A stretch of DNA of 64,000 bases from CAYWOS01 sp964459985 (lineage in GTDB: Bacteria; Bacillota; Clostridia; Christensenellales; Aristaeellaceae), in assembly GCA_964459985.1 (NCBI GenBank), contig CAYWOS010000010.1:1-64000 (forward strand), given 5' to 3'. Of the stretch, positions 33,848-41,790 are shown piece after piece. The notes below the pieces were generated by a model. It had not been told where the DNA came from. It was given only the letters and a program-made list of their open reading frames with translations, and did not search any database. Position 1 is the stretch's first letter. The number at the start of each line of letters is the position of its first letter. The translations under genes were made by a program, and so were the position numbers.

Positions 33848-34399
33848 TTACGGCATACAATACGCGGCGGGGCCGGTTTCGTACAGATTGTCGCCTGCGC
33901 TGTCGATCAGCACGACGGCGGGGAAGCGCTCGACGGTGAAGCGCCTGATCGCTTCGGCGCCCAGATCGGGATAAGCGACGATTTCGGATTTGAGGACGCT
34001 GCGCGCGATGAGCGCCGCCGCGCCGCCGACCGCGCCGAAATAGACGGCGCCGTATTGTTTCATCGCCTCGATCACGGCGGGCGAGCGTTTGCCCTTGCCG
34101 ATCATGCCGCGCAGCCCGAGCGCGAGGAGCGGCGGCGTGTAGGCGTCCATGCGGTAGCTGCTGGTCGGTCCGCAGGAACCGACCGCGCGCCCGGGCGCGG
34201 CGGGCGCGGGACCGACGTAATAGATCGTCTGACGCATCACGTCGAAGGGCAGCGTTTCCCCGCGCCCGAGCGCTTCGATCAGGCGCTTGTGCGCGGCGTC
34301 GCGCGCGGTGTACAAAACGCCCGTGATCAGCACGCTGTCGCCCGCGCGAAGGGATTGAACGTCGTAATCGGTCAGAGGCAGAAAAATCTCTCGCATCAT
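33848..34399 (-). CDS. class I fumarate hydratase, beta subunit
   Basis: This is the C-terminal subunit of a two-component iron-sulfur hydro-lyase (fumarase or L-tartrate dehydratase type). The 183 residues contain VGPAPAAPGRAVGSCGPTSS and the swivelling domain with GMIGKG, plus FPAVVLIDSAGDNLY near the end. Two adjacent ATGs follow AAGGAG; the first is used. It starts 10 bases after the alpha subunit. Fumarase versus tartrate dehydratase cannot be settled by eye, and no other TCA genes are adjacent. Confidence 0.88.
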   Translation of the reverse strand: MMREIFLPLTDYDVQSLRAGDSVLITGVLYTARDAAHKRLIEALGRGETLPFDVMRQTIYYVGPAPAAPGRAVGSCGPTSSYRMDAYTPPLLALGLRGMIGKGKRSPAVIEAMKQYGAVYFGAVGGAAALIARSVLKSEIVAYPDLGAEAIRRFTVERFPAVVLIDSAGDNLYETGPAAYCMP

Positions 34400-34408
34400 A
34401 ACGGCTCC

Positions 34409-35254
34409 TTACAGCACGGTTTCGGCGTGGCGCGCGGCGTGACAGCAGATATTGACGGCGACGGGCAGCCCGGCGATGTGCGTGGGCGCGTAATCGATGT
34501 TCACGGCGAGCGCCGTCGTGACGCCGCCGATGCCCGCCGCGCCGATGCCCAGGCGATTGATCCTGTCCAGCGCGCGCTTTTCGAGCGCGGCGTAGCGGGG
34601 ATCGGGGTGGCGCGAGCCGACCTCGCGCGCCGTCATGCGCTTGGCGATCAGCGCCGCCTGTTCCATCGTGCCGCCCACGCCGACGCCGACGACGACGGGC
34701 GGGCAGGGATTGGGGCCCGCCAGTTTCACCGTTTCGACGATGAAATCCTCGACGCCGCGCTCGCCATCGGCGGGCACGAGCATCTTCATCCGGCTCATGT
34801 TCTCGCTGCCGAACCCCTTGGCGGTCACGAGAATGCGGACGTTTTCGCCCGGCACGATTTTTACGTGCAATACGGCGGGCGTGTTGTCCCCGGTGTTTTT
34901 GCGGTCGAAGACCGGCTCGGCGACCACCGATTTGCGCAGATAGCCGTCCCGATACGCCGCGCGCACGCCCTCGTCGACCGCTTCGTTCAGATCGCCGCCC
35001 GTCAGGCGCGCGTCCTGCCCCAGATCGAGAAAAATCACCGCCATGCCGGTGTCCTGACAGACGGCGACACGCTCGGACGCGGCGATCGCGTAATTCTCAA
35101 GCAATTGATCGAGCACGCCGCGCGCCGTGTCCGAGCGCTCGATGTCTCTCGCGCGCGCGACCGCGCCGCGCACGTCCTCCCCGATCACGTAGTTCGCTTC
35201 GGTCAGCAGGCGGCGCACGGCGTCGCCCACGGCGTTCACATCAATCTCACGCAT
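34409..35254 (-). CDS. class I fumarate hydratase, alpha subunit
   Basis: This 281-residue alpha subunit carries the [4Fe-4S] cysteines expected in the family: VAVCQDTGMAV, GPNPCPPVVVGVGVGGTMEQA, and NICCHAARHAETVL at the end. It catalyses reversible hydration of fumarate (or dehydration of tartrate) with the beta subunit and is oxygen-sensitive, consistent with an anaerobe. The ATG follows AAAAGGAGAA. It lies downstream of tmcAL across a short repeat-filled gap and upstream of the beta subunit. Confidence 0.9.
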   Translation of the reverse strand: MREIDVNAVGDAVRRLLTEANYVIGEDVRGAVARARDIERSDTARGVLDQLLENYAIAASERVAVCQDTGMAVIFLDLGQDARLTGGDLNEAVDEGVRAAYRDGYLRKSVVAEPVFDRKNTGDNTPAVLHVKIVPGENVRILVTAKGFGSENMSRMKMLVPADGERGVEDFIVETVKLAGPNPCPPVVVGVGVGGTMEQAALIAKRMTAREVGSRHPDPRYAALEKRALDRINRLGIGAAGIGGVTTALAVNIDYAPTHIAGLPVAVNICCHAARHAETVL

Positions 35255-35275
35255 AACATTCTCCTTTTCACGGCG

Positions 35276-35364
35276 TCAGGATCGGCTGATCGCGGTTTTT
35301 CCCTTTACGGAATCAGGATCGGCTGATCGCGGTTTTTCCTTTACGGAATCAGGATCGGCTGATC
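35276..35364. repeat. tandem duplication of the 3' end of tmcAL (37 + 36 + 16 bp)
   Basis: Three direct copies of a unit beginning TCAGGATCGGCTGATC lie at 35276-35312 (37 bp), 35313-35348 (36 bp) and 35349-35364 (partial, inside tmcAL). The first two differ by one C in the CCC/CC tract. Each full copy includes a repeat of the last tmcAL codons with the stop, so the extra copies are untranslated. Confidence 0.93.
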
Positions 35365-36510
35365 CCTATACTCCGCGCCCGCCGGCTCGCCCGTCAGCGC
35401 GCGGCGCACGGCGTCGGCGCGCGCGTCGAGCGCGTAATCCGTCGGGGATAATTCCCGCGCGGGACGCGTGACGAGCGGAAAGCCGCCCGCCTTCAGCGCG
35501 CGCATGAGCGGCGCGGCGGACAGGCGGAAGCCCAGCACGCGCGCGTAAAGATACGGCGCGGCAAAATCGTCCTTCGTCGCGCCGACCAGCGCGTGGCACA
35601 GCGCGCGGCTGATACGCGAATAGGGATATCGCCGCGTTTTGACCGCCCTGATGATGTCCTCGCGCGTCGTTTCGCTTTTCGCGGCGGCCGAAATACGGTT
35701 TTCCAGCCCCTCGCTCACCTCGGGCAGCGCGGCGATTTCCCCGGGCGACATGGACAGCAGCCGGACGCGCAGGGGCTTGTCCGCGTACTCGGGACGGCAC
35801 AGCGCGCCGCGCCGGACGGCGTCCGCCAGCGCGGGAAAGCATGCCCCGGGCACGGCGTTTTCGACCGCGCGCCAATCGCCGCGCATGAGCGCGCCGCGCA
35901 CCGCCGACGCCGACGCATAGCCCGCGCCCGTCTGTGCGTGGTACGCGCCGACGCGCGGGACGGGCACGGGAATCATCCCGGAACCAAGCCGCCTGATCGC
36001 GCGCAGATAGTTCATCGCCAGCAGGGCGTTGGGCTTCCGCAGCGCCGCCGCCCGGCCGTTCAGCGCTTCCTCGAGCGCGCGCCCCGTCGCCTCGGCGAAG
36101 GACAGCCCGCGATCAAGCGCCCGGCGTCGCGCGGCGTTCAGCGCGCCGTCGTTTTCCTCCAGCAGCGCGGCGGCCTCGGACAAAAGCGCCATGTCCTCCG
36201 TTTCGGTGCCGAAGGCGAGATGCGTGACGCCCAGCGCGTCCAGTATGCGCGCAAAGCCGAGCGCGAAATGCTCCGCCTCGCGCGCCGAGCAAAAGTAGGG
36301 CGCCTGCAAAACGGCGTCCGCGCCGCCCAGCAGCGCCATGCGCGCGCGGTCGCGCGCGGGCAGGACGGCGGGCGTCCCGCGCTGCGTGAACGCGCCGCTC
36401 ATCAGGCAGACGACATAATCGGCTTCCGACAGCGCCCGCGCGCGGGCGATATGGTAAGCGTGTCCCGCGTGAAACGGGTCGTATTCGCAGATGATCCCGC
36501 AAACGCGCAT
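35341..36510 (-). CDS. tmcAL: tRNA(Met) cytidine acetate ligase (TmcAL)
   Basis: TmcAL (formerly YlbM) acetylates the wobble cytidine of elongator tRNA-Met using acetate and ATP. The 389 residues open with the nucleotidyltransferase start MRVCGIICEYDPFHAGHAYH (HxGH motif), then PNALLAMNYLRAI and the C-terminal helical domain. The ATG at 36510 follows GGAGGA; the upstream in-frame ATG at 36540 lies in the -10 box and is rejected. It is the first gene of an operon with the fumarase subunits. The end of the gene has been duplicated in tandem. Confidence 0.93.
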   Translation of the reverse strand: MRVCGIICEYDPFHAGHAYHIARARALSEADYVVCLMSGAFTQRGTPAVLPARDRARMALLGGADAVLQAPYFCSAREAEHFALGFARILDALGVTHLAFGTETEDMALLSEAAALLEENDGALNAARRRALDRGLSFAEATGRALEEALNGRAAALRKPNALLAMNYLRAIRRLGSGMIPVPVPRVGAYHAQTGAGYASASAVRGALMRGDWRAVENAVPGACFPALADAVRRGALCRPEYADKPLRVRLLSMSPGEIAALPEVSEGLENRISAAAKSETTREDIIRAVKTRRYPYSRISRALCHALVGATKDDFAAPYLYARVLGFRLSAAPLMRALKAGGFPLVTRPARELSPTDYALDARADAVRRALTGEPAGAEYRDQPILIP

Positions 36511-36539
36511 GTCGTGTCCTCCGCGTGTAGTCCGGTTCA

Positions 36540-36567
36540 ATTATACCACGTTTGTCCCCGAGATCAA
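36540..36567 (-). promoter_or_regulatory. sigma-A promoter of tmcAL
   Basis: TTGATC (36562-36567) and TATAAT (36540-36545) on the minus strand are 16 bases apart, back to back with the mgtE promoter. Confidence 0.75.
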
Positions 36568-36577
36568 GCGAAAATGA

Positions 36578-36606
36578 TTGACATCGCGCGGCGCGAGCGG
36601 TATACT
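36578..36606 (+). promoter_or_regulatory. sigma-A promoter of mgtE with a leader of about 220 bases
   Basis: TTGACA (36578-36583) and TATACT (36601-36606) are 17 bases apart. The leader (36612-36830) contains a small ORF (36640-36717), a CGTTC/GAACG hairpin (36733-36758) and a CTTGCG/CGCAAG hairpin (36768-36787). The conserved cores of the Mg2+ M-box were not found. Confidence 0.83.
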
Positions 36607-36639
36607 GACCGTATCTCAAAAACGAGGGGGTGACGGTCG

Positions 36640-36717
36640 ATGGACGACAGCGTGAGATGTCAGGCAAGCGAAGGCGTGCCGCGATCATGCGGAATGCGTC
36701 CGTCGGCGCGTTCCTGA
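36640..36717 (+). CDS. putative 25-residue leader peptide upstream of mgtE
   Basis: A 26-codon frame starts with ATG nine bases after GAGGGGG, inside the mgtE leader, and reads MDDSVRCQASEGVPRSC then GMRPSARS. It is hydrophilic, with no signal or membrane segment. Because the leader has a good ribosome site here and paired hairpins afterwards, translation of this peptide may regulate mgtE, as leader peptides do for some Mg2+ transporters in enterobacteria. The analogy is inference; no homologue is known to me. Confidence 0.45.
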   Translation: MDDSVRCQASEGVPRSCGMRPSARS

Positions 36718-36830
36718 CATAATTCGGCATAGCGTTCGCTTCCTTTCATCCGTGAACGTTGTCGGCTCTTGCGGTTTTCCGCGCAAGGCGCTGTTTTCGT
36801 GCGTTCAGGGGAATCATAGAAGGAAAGCGG

Positions 36831-38195
36831 GTGAGTCCGATGGAATGGGAAAGAATCGAGGAAAAACTCAATCAGCTTGTCGAATCGGGGCGGCACGGCG
36901 AGCTTCGCGGCGCGCTGATGATGCTCAACGTCGTCGATATCGCGCAGTTTATCAGCACGCTGGACAAGGATAAGCTGCTCTTTGTGTTCCGCGTGCTGCC
37001 CAAGGATATCTCGGCGGACGTGTTCAGCTACATGACGCCCGATCAGCAGCAGACGCTGATCGAATTGATCGGCGACAACGAGATCAGGCCGCTCATCGAG
37101 GACATGTTTCTGGACGACGCGGTCGACTTCCTCGAGGAGCTGCCCGCCAACGTCGTCAAAAGAATCCTGCAGAACACCTCGCCCGACACGCGCTCGCTCA
37201 TCAACCAATTCCTGCGCTATCCCGAAAACTCGGCGGGATCGCTGATGACCATCGAGTACCTCGAGCTCAAGGCGCAAACCACCTGCCGCGACGCGCTCGA
37301 CATCATCAAGCGCGTGGGGCTGGACAAGGAAACGGTGTACACGCTGTACATCATCGACGACGCGCGGCATCTGATCGGGACGCTGGCGCTGCGCAAGGTG
37401 ATCCTCGCGCCCGACGACACGCAGGTGTCTTCGCTCATGAACCCCAGCCCCGTCAGCGTGCAGACGACCGACGATCAGGAAAAGGTCGCCGAACTGGTGC
37501 GGCATTACGACATCATGGCCATCCCCGTCGTGGACAGCGAGGGAAGGCTGGTCGGCATCATCACGGCGGACGACGTGATGGACGTCATCGAGGAAGAGAA
37601 CACCGAGGACTTCGAAAAGATGGCGGCTCTGACGCCGTCCGAGGACGACTACCTGCGCACCTCGCCCTGGAAGCTGGCGCTCAACCGCATCCCGTGGCTC
37701 GTCATCATGTCGGTGTTCGCCATTTTTACCGGCATGATCATCACCAGCTACGAAGATCTGCTCAAGAACGCCGATATGGTGCTCACCGCCTGCATCCCCA
37801 TGCTGATGGACACGGGCGGCAACTGCGGCGCGCAGGTGTCCACGCTGATGATTCGCGGTCTGGCGCTGGGCGAAATCCATTTCAAGGATATTTTCCGCGC
37901 GATCTGGAAGGAAATCCGCGTCGGGCTGATCGTGGGCACGGCGCTGTTCGCGTTCACGCTGGCGCGCGTGCTGCTCGTCAATCAGGCGTCCTTCATGGTG
38001 GCGCTCGTCGTGGCGCTGGCGCTGTTTGTGACGGTTGTGCTGGCCAAGCTCATCGGCTGCTGCCTGCCGCTTTGCGCCAAAAAGCTGCATCTCGACCCGG
38101 CGCTCATGGCCAGCCCGCTCATCACCACGCTGGTCGACGCCGCCTCGCTGACCATCTATTTCGCCATCGCCACGTCGCTGCTGCACATCGGATAG
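36831..38195 (+). CDS. mgtE: magnesium transporter MgtE
   Basis: MgtE is a homodimeric Mg2+ channel gated by cytoplasmic Mg2+. The 454-residue product has the N-terminal superhelical domain (LPKDISADVFSYMTPDQQQ), two CBS domains (about 140-260; SSLMNPSPVSVQTTDDQEKV and GIITADDVMDVIEEENTED) and five C-terminal helices with ACIPMLMDTGGNCGAQVSTL. GTG at 36831 has AGGA six bases upstream; the ATG at 36840 is 15 bases away, so GTG is preferred. The Mg2+ pore Asp (LVDAASLTIYF) is present. Confidence 0.93.
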   Translation: MSPMEWERIEEKLNQLVESGRHGELRGALMMLNVVDIAQFISTLDKDKLLFVFRVLPKDISADVFSYMTPDQQQTLIELIGDNEIRPLIEDMFLDDAVDFLEELPANVVKRILQNTSPDTRSLINQFLRYPENSAGSLMTIEYLELKAQTTCRDALDIIKRVGLDKETVYTLYIIDDARHLIGTLALRKVILAPDDTQVSSLMNPSPVSVQTTDDQEKVAELVRHYDIMAIPVVDSEGRLVGIITADDVMDVIEEENTEDFEKMAALTPSEDDYLRTSPWKLALNRIPWLVIMSVFAIFTGMIITSYEDLLKNADMVLTACIPMLMDTGGNCGAQVSTLMIRGLALGEIHFKDIFRAIWKEIRVGLIVGTALFAFTLARVLLVNQASFMVALVVALALFVTVVLAKLIGCCLPLCAKKLHLDPALMASPLITTLVDAASLTIYFAIATSLLHIG

Positions 38196-38215
38196 GGCGT
38201 TGTCAGGAAAAACGC

Positions 38216-38271
38216 TTGACAGCGCCTGAAATCCGTGTATAATGGATCAGGTGTCAAGGGAAAGCCTTGAC
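38216..38271 (+). promoter_or_regulatory. ylxM-ffh promoter with a 7-bp inverted repeat
   Basis: TTGACA (38216-38221) and TATAAT (38238-38243) are 16 bases apart. Right after the likely start site lies a perfect inverted repeat GTCAAGG-5-CCTTGAC (38253-38271), ending just before the ribosome site GGGAGG. Confidence 0.78.
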
Positions 38272-38282
38272 GGGAGGACGCG

Positions 38283-38660
38283 ATGGCGGATCAAACGCTG
38301 TCCACGGGCGAAAAGAAACTGCGCAGCGCGGTGCTTTTCTCCTTTTACGGCGAGCTGCTGCCCCCGAATCAACGAGAAATGGCGCGCATGTATTTCGAGG
38401 AGGATCTCTCGCTTTCCGAGATCGCGGCGCAGGTGAGCCTGTCGCGGCAGGGCGTGCACGAGGCGGTGACGCGCGCGGCGCGCGAGCTGGCGAATTTTGA
38501 GGAGACGCTCGGGCTGTACGCGCGCTTTCGCCGCACGGACGAGCAGCTCAAGGCGTGTCAGACGCTGCTGCGCGGGCTGTCGCCGGCGCGGGGCTCGGAG
38601 GATTCCCTGTCGGCGGTCAGGAGATTGATCGACAATATGCTTTCGGAGGAGGAGGCGTAG
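38283..38660 (+). CDS. ylxM: YlxM family HTH protein
   Basis: YlxM is a small helix-turn-helix protein associated with the SRP pathway. The 125-residue product has a sigma-70 region-4-like HTH (MYFEEDLSLSEIAAQVSLSR followed by QGVHEAVTRAAREL), and the gene sits immediately before ffh, its standard partner. The ATG follows GGGAGGACGC. The stop is one base before the ffh ATG. Confidence 0.93.
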   Translation: MADQTLSTGEKKLRSAVLFSFYGELLPPNQREMARMYFEEDLSLSEIAAQVSLSRQGVHEAVTRAARELANFEETLGLYARFRRTDEQLKACQTLLRGLSPARGSEDSLSAVRRLIDNMLSEEEA

Positions 38661-38661
38661 C

Positions 38662-39996
38662 ATGGCGGCGTTTGAGGGGCTTGCGGCAAAGCTCCAGAAT
38701 ACTTTCAAGAAGCTGACGGGCAAGGGCAAGCTCAACGAGCAGAACATCAAGGACGCGATGCGCGAAGTGCGCATGGCGCTGCTCGAGGCCGACGTCAACT
38801 ACCTCGTGGTCAAGGATTTTGTCAAAAAGACCACCGAACGCTGCGTCGGCAGCGAAATCCTCGCCAATCTGAACGCCGGGCAGCAGGTCGTCAAGATCGT
38901 CAACGAAGAACTGACGGCGCTCATGGGCGGCACGAACAGCAAGCTCACGTGGTCGCCGTCGGTGCCCACGATCTATATGCTCTGCGGCCTGCAGGGCGCG
39001 GGCAAAACCACGATGGCGGCGAAATTGTGCGGGCTTTTGACCAAGCAGGGCAAAAAGCCCATGCTCGCGGCGTGCGATATCTACCGCCCGGCGGCGATCA
39101 GGCAATTGCAGGTGGTCGGCGAACAGGTGGGCGTGCCGGTGTTTGAAAAGGGCACGCAGAACCCGGTGCAGACGGCGAAGGAAGCCGTCGAGTACGCGCG
39201 GTACTACGGGCGCGACGTATTGATTCTTGACACGGCGGGACGCCTGCACGTGGACGAAGCGCTGATGCAGGAGCTGTCCGACATCAAATCGGCGGTGCGC
39301 CCGCAGGAGATCCTGCTGGTGGTGGACGCCATGACGGGACAGGACGCCGTCAACGTGGCGAAATCCTTCGACGAACAGCTCTCCATCGACGGCGTGATCA
39401 TCACGAAGCTCGACAGCGACACGCGCGGCGGCGCGGCGCTCTCGGTGCGCGCGGTGACGGGCAAGCCCGTCAAGTTCGCGGGCACGGGCGAAAAATTGTC
39501 CGATATCGAGCCTTTCCATCCCGAGCGCATGGCGTCGCGCATCCTCGGCATGGGCGATATCCTGACGCTTATCGAAAAGGCGACCGAATCGGCGGACGCC
39601 GAGCAGATGCAAAAGCTCGCCGACAGGAAATCGCCGACCGATTTCGATCTCAACGATTTCCTCGATCAGATCGCGCAGATCAAGAAAATGGGCCCGCTTC
39701 AAAACGTTCTGGGCATGCTCCCGGGCGTCGGCGCCAAGCTCAAGAACGTCGAGGTGGACGACAACGCCTTCAAAAAGCCCGAGGCGATCATCCGCAGCAT
39801 GACGATGCGCGAGCGCCGCAACCCCGCCGTGCTCAACGCCTCGCGCCGCAAGCGCATCGCGGCGGGCGCGGGCGTGACGGTGCAGGACGTCAACGCGCTC
39901 ATGCGCCAGTACGACCAGATGAAGCAAATGATGAAGCAGATGATGGGCAACAAGCGCGGCATGATGCAGAAAATGCGCCAGATGAACTTCAAATAA
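38662..39996 (+). CDS. ffh: signal recognition particle protein Ffh
   Basis: Ffh binds 4.5S/6S RNA and directs signal-bearing ribosomes to FtsY at the membrane. The 444-residue product has the N domain, a GTPase domain (GLQGAGKTTMAAKL, DTAGRLHVDEALM, TKLDSDTRGGAALS) and the methionine-rich M domain ending MKQMMKQMMGNKRGMMQKMR. It is coupled to ylxM (1-base gap) with the ribosome site GGAGGAGG inside ylxM. rpsP follows after 66 bases. Confidence 0.97.
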   Translation: MAAFEGLAAKLQNTFKKLTGKGKLNEQNIKDAMREVRMALLEADVNYLVVKDFVKKTTERCVGSEILANLNAGQQVVKIVNEELTALMGGTNSKLTWSPSVPTIYMLCGLQGAGKTTMAAKLCGLLTKQGKKPMLAACDIYRPAAIRQLQVVGEQVGVPVFEKGTQNPVQTAKEAVEYARYYGRDVLILDTAGRLHVDEALMQELSDIKSAVRPQEILLVVDAMTGQDAVNVAKSFDEQLSIDGVIITKLDSDTRGGAALSVRAVTGKPVKFAGTGEKLSDIEPFHPERMASRILGMGDILTLIEKATESADAEQMQKLADRKSPTDFDLNDFLDQIAQIKKMGPLQNVLGMLPGVGAKLKNVEVDDNAFKKPEAIIRSMTMRERRNPAVLNASRRKRIAAGAGVTVQDVNALMRQYDQMKQMMKQMMGNKRGMMQKMRQMNFK

Positions 39997-40062
39997 CCCC
40001 CCACGCGGCTCTCATAGCAATATGATGACCATACATTTCAAATCGGTTGAGGAGGAAACACC

Positions 40063-40311
40063 ATGGCAGTCAAAATCCGTCTCAAGAGAATGGGCATGAA
40101 AAAGCATCCCTTCTACCGCGTCGTCGTCTCCGACGTGCGCTCGCCGCGCGACGGCCGTTTCATCGAGGAAATCGGTTACTACGATCCCATGAAGCAGCCC
40201 GCCGACATCAAGATCGACAACGAAAAGGCGATCGAATGGATGAAGAACGGCGCGCAGCCCACCGACACCGTCCGCGTTCTGCTCAAAAAGACCGGCGCGA
40301 TCGAGGGCTGA
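40063..40311 (+). CDS. rpsP: 30S ribosomal protein S16
   Basis: S16 is a primary assembly protein of the small subunit. The 82-residue product has the universal start MAVKIRLKRMGMKKHPFYRV and the DSRSPRDGRFIEEIGYYDP-type segment (here VSDVRSPRDGRFIEE). The ribosome site GGAGGAA lies 5 bases before the ATG. The ylxM-ffh-rpsP-khpA order is conserved in Firmicutes. Confidence 0.97.
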   Translation: MAVKIRLKRMGMKKHPFYRVVVSDVRSPRDGRFIEEIGYYDPMKQPADIKIDNEKAIEWMKNGAQPTDTVRVLLKKTGAIEG

Positions 40312-40387
40312 CCCGCGCGGGCGTCGGCGCGTCGCGTAACGCCCGGCGGCGCGCGGCAGCGTTTGCTCCGCGTAGAAAGGACTATGC

Positions 40388-40615
40388 ATGAGGGATTTGG
40401 TACTGTATCTCGCGCAATCGCTCGTCGAGCATCCCGAGGCGGTCAAGGTCACCGAAACCGAGGGGCCCGAGGCGATTATTCTCGAACTCAACGTCGCGCC
40501 CGAGGACATGGGCAAGGTCATCGGCAAGCAGGGGCGCATCGCCAAGGCGATCCGTTCGGTCGTCAAGGCGGCGACGGCGAAAAACGCCAAGCCGGTGTTT
40601 GTCGAAATCCAGTAA
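40388..40615 (+). CDS. khpA: KH-domain RNA-binding protein KhpA
   Basis: This 75-residue RNA-binding protein consists of one type II KH domain with the GxxG loop in VIGKQGRIAKAIRSV. KhpA partners KhpB and affects cell division and sRNA binding in other Firmicutes. The ATG at 40388 follows AAAGG. The next gene in most Firmicutes would be rimM then trmD and rplS, but here the operon ends at a terminator 77 bases on. Confidence 0.94.
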   Translation: MRDLVLYLAQSLVEHPEAVKVTETEGPEAIILELNVAPEDMGKVIGKQGRIAKAIRSVVKAATAKNAKPVFVEIQ

Positions 40616-40692
40616 GGGTTCGTTCCAAGGGGCGCGGCAAGCCGGTAGCCTGTCGGTAAAAGCCCGTTTCGCGGTCTTTTGCGACAGTCTAT

Positions 40693-40716
40693 GGGCGCGA
40701 TAAGCGCCCCTTTTTT
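40693..40716 (+). terminator. terminator after khpA
   Basis: GGGCGC (40693-40698) pairs with GCGCCC (40704-40709), loop GATAA, followed by T6. Confidence 0.9.
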
Positions 40717-40756
40717 GGTTCCCGTGAAATTTTACATGCCCGCGCGCGGGAACTTA

Positions 40757-40786
40757 TTGGCGTATGCGGGCTTCCTATGTTACAAT
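40757..40786 (+). promoter_or_regulatory. sigma-A promoter of the FHA-SEDS-PBP operon
   Basis: TTGGCG (40757-40762) and TACAAT (40781-40786) are 18 bases apart, 50 bases before the FHA gene. Confidence 0.65.
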
Positions 40787-40836
40787 AGAAAAGAAATGAC
40801 GAAAACGCGCCGGGCGGCGCGGCGGGAGGCGAGGAA

Positions 40837-41790
40837 ATGGCGGCGGAGTGGTATGAATTGCTCTCGCTCCTGATGCGCTATGTCTTCGCCGCGCTGGGCG
40901 CGGTGATCGTCTGGCGCGTGTACCGCTGGATTCGCCGGGACGCCAGACAATACGACAAGGACATGCGCCGCCTGCCCGACGCCGGGCTGGTGGGAGAAAT
41001 GGTCGATCTGGATTCGGGCGAGGCGTACCCCCTGCCGCGCGAGGGCATGATCGGCTCGTCGCGCGGCTGCGATATCCGCGTGAAGCGCAGGGATGTGTTC
41101 GGACGTCACGCCACCTTTATCTTTGAGGACGGCAGGGGGCTGCGCGTCGCGCCGTACCGCCGCCATCCCCTGTCGCTGGACGGCACGGAGCTTCTCGGCG
41201 CGGCGCACGCGCTGCACGGCTCGGTCGTCGGGCTGGGACGATGTCAGATGCGCGTCCGCCTGTTCGCCGGGCTGGACGTGCCGCACCCGTCGGCGTTCAT
41301 GCGCGGTGCGGACGACGAGCGCGGGGAAGCGCCCGATTACAGGACGCCGCCACCCTACGAGCAAGCGTGGGACGACGCGGACGACCGGACGCCCGCGATG
41401 ATGTATCCGATGAACGACGCGCGGGCGCAAATGCAGAATACCTGGTCCTACGCCGTGCCGCCGCCCGATCCTGCCGCGCAGGCCGCAGGCCGGTACGCGC
41501 CGCAGCCGACGTATAATAATGCGCCGCAGAACGCGCCGTACCCCGACGCCGCGTATACCGCGCAGGCAACGTATAATAACGCGTCGCAGAACGCGCCGTA
41601 CCCCGATGCCGCGTATACATCGCAGGCAACGTATAATAACGCGCCGCAGAACGCGCCGTACCCCGACGCCGCGTATACCGCGCAGGCAACGTATGATAAC
41701 GCGCCGGCAGACCGGGATGAGCAGGACGACGAAGCGCCGGCGTATCAAAGCCCGATGCCCGCTCGCCGCAGAAGGAGGGATCGCCGGTGA
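40837..41790 (+). CDS. membrane-anchored FHA-domain protein with 20-residue repeats
   Basis: The 317-residue protein has one N-terminal membrane helix (about 8-28), a cytoplasmic FHA fold (about 60-147) with GSSRGCDIRV and FGRHATFIF (Arg and His of the phosphothreonine pocket present, the usual Ser is Gly), then a disordered Pro/Ala/Tyr/Gln tail. The tail contains three perfect-length 20-residue repeats of APYPDAAYTAQATYNNA type and a basic end RRRRRD. FHA proteins next to SEDS-PBP pairs act in wall synthesis under Ser/Thr kinase control; that role is inferred from context. Confidence 0.83.
   Translation: MAAEWYELLSLLMRYVFAALGAVIVWRVYRWIRRDARQYDKDMRRLPDAGLVGEMVDLDSGEAYPLPREGMIGSSRGCDIRVKRRDVFGRHATFIFEDGRGLRVAPYRRHPLSLDGTELLGAAHALHGSVVGLGRCQMRVRLFAGLDVPHPSAFMRGADDERGEAPDYRTPPPYEQAWDDADDRTPAMMYPMNDARAQMQNTWSYAVPPPDPAAQAAGRYAPQPTYNNAPQNAPYPDAAYTAQATYNNASQNAPYPDAAYTSQATYNNAPQNAPYPDAAYTAQATYDNAPADRDEQDDEAPAYQSPMPARRRRRDRR
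41509..41706 (+). repeat. in-frame 60-bp tandem repeat (3.3 copies)
   Basis: The 60-bp unit beginning ACGTATAATAA repeats at 41509, 41569 and 41629, with a partial fourth at 41689. Copies are almost identical, so expansion is recent. The reading frame is kept, encoding 20-residue units in the FHA protein tail. Confidence 0.97.

Noticed and set aside
36607..36830. M-box (ykoK) magnesium riboswitch before mgtE
   Set aside because: The conserved M-box core sequences were not found in the leader; a covariance search would be needed to exclude a divergent form.
41509..41706. CRISPR-like direct repeats
   Set aside because: Repeats are contiguous and in frame within a coding sequence, with no spacers.
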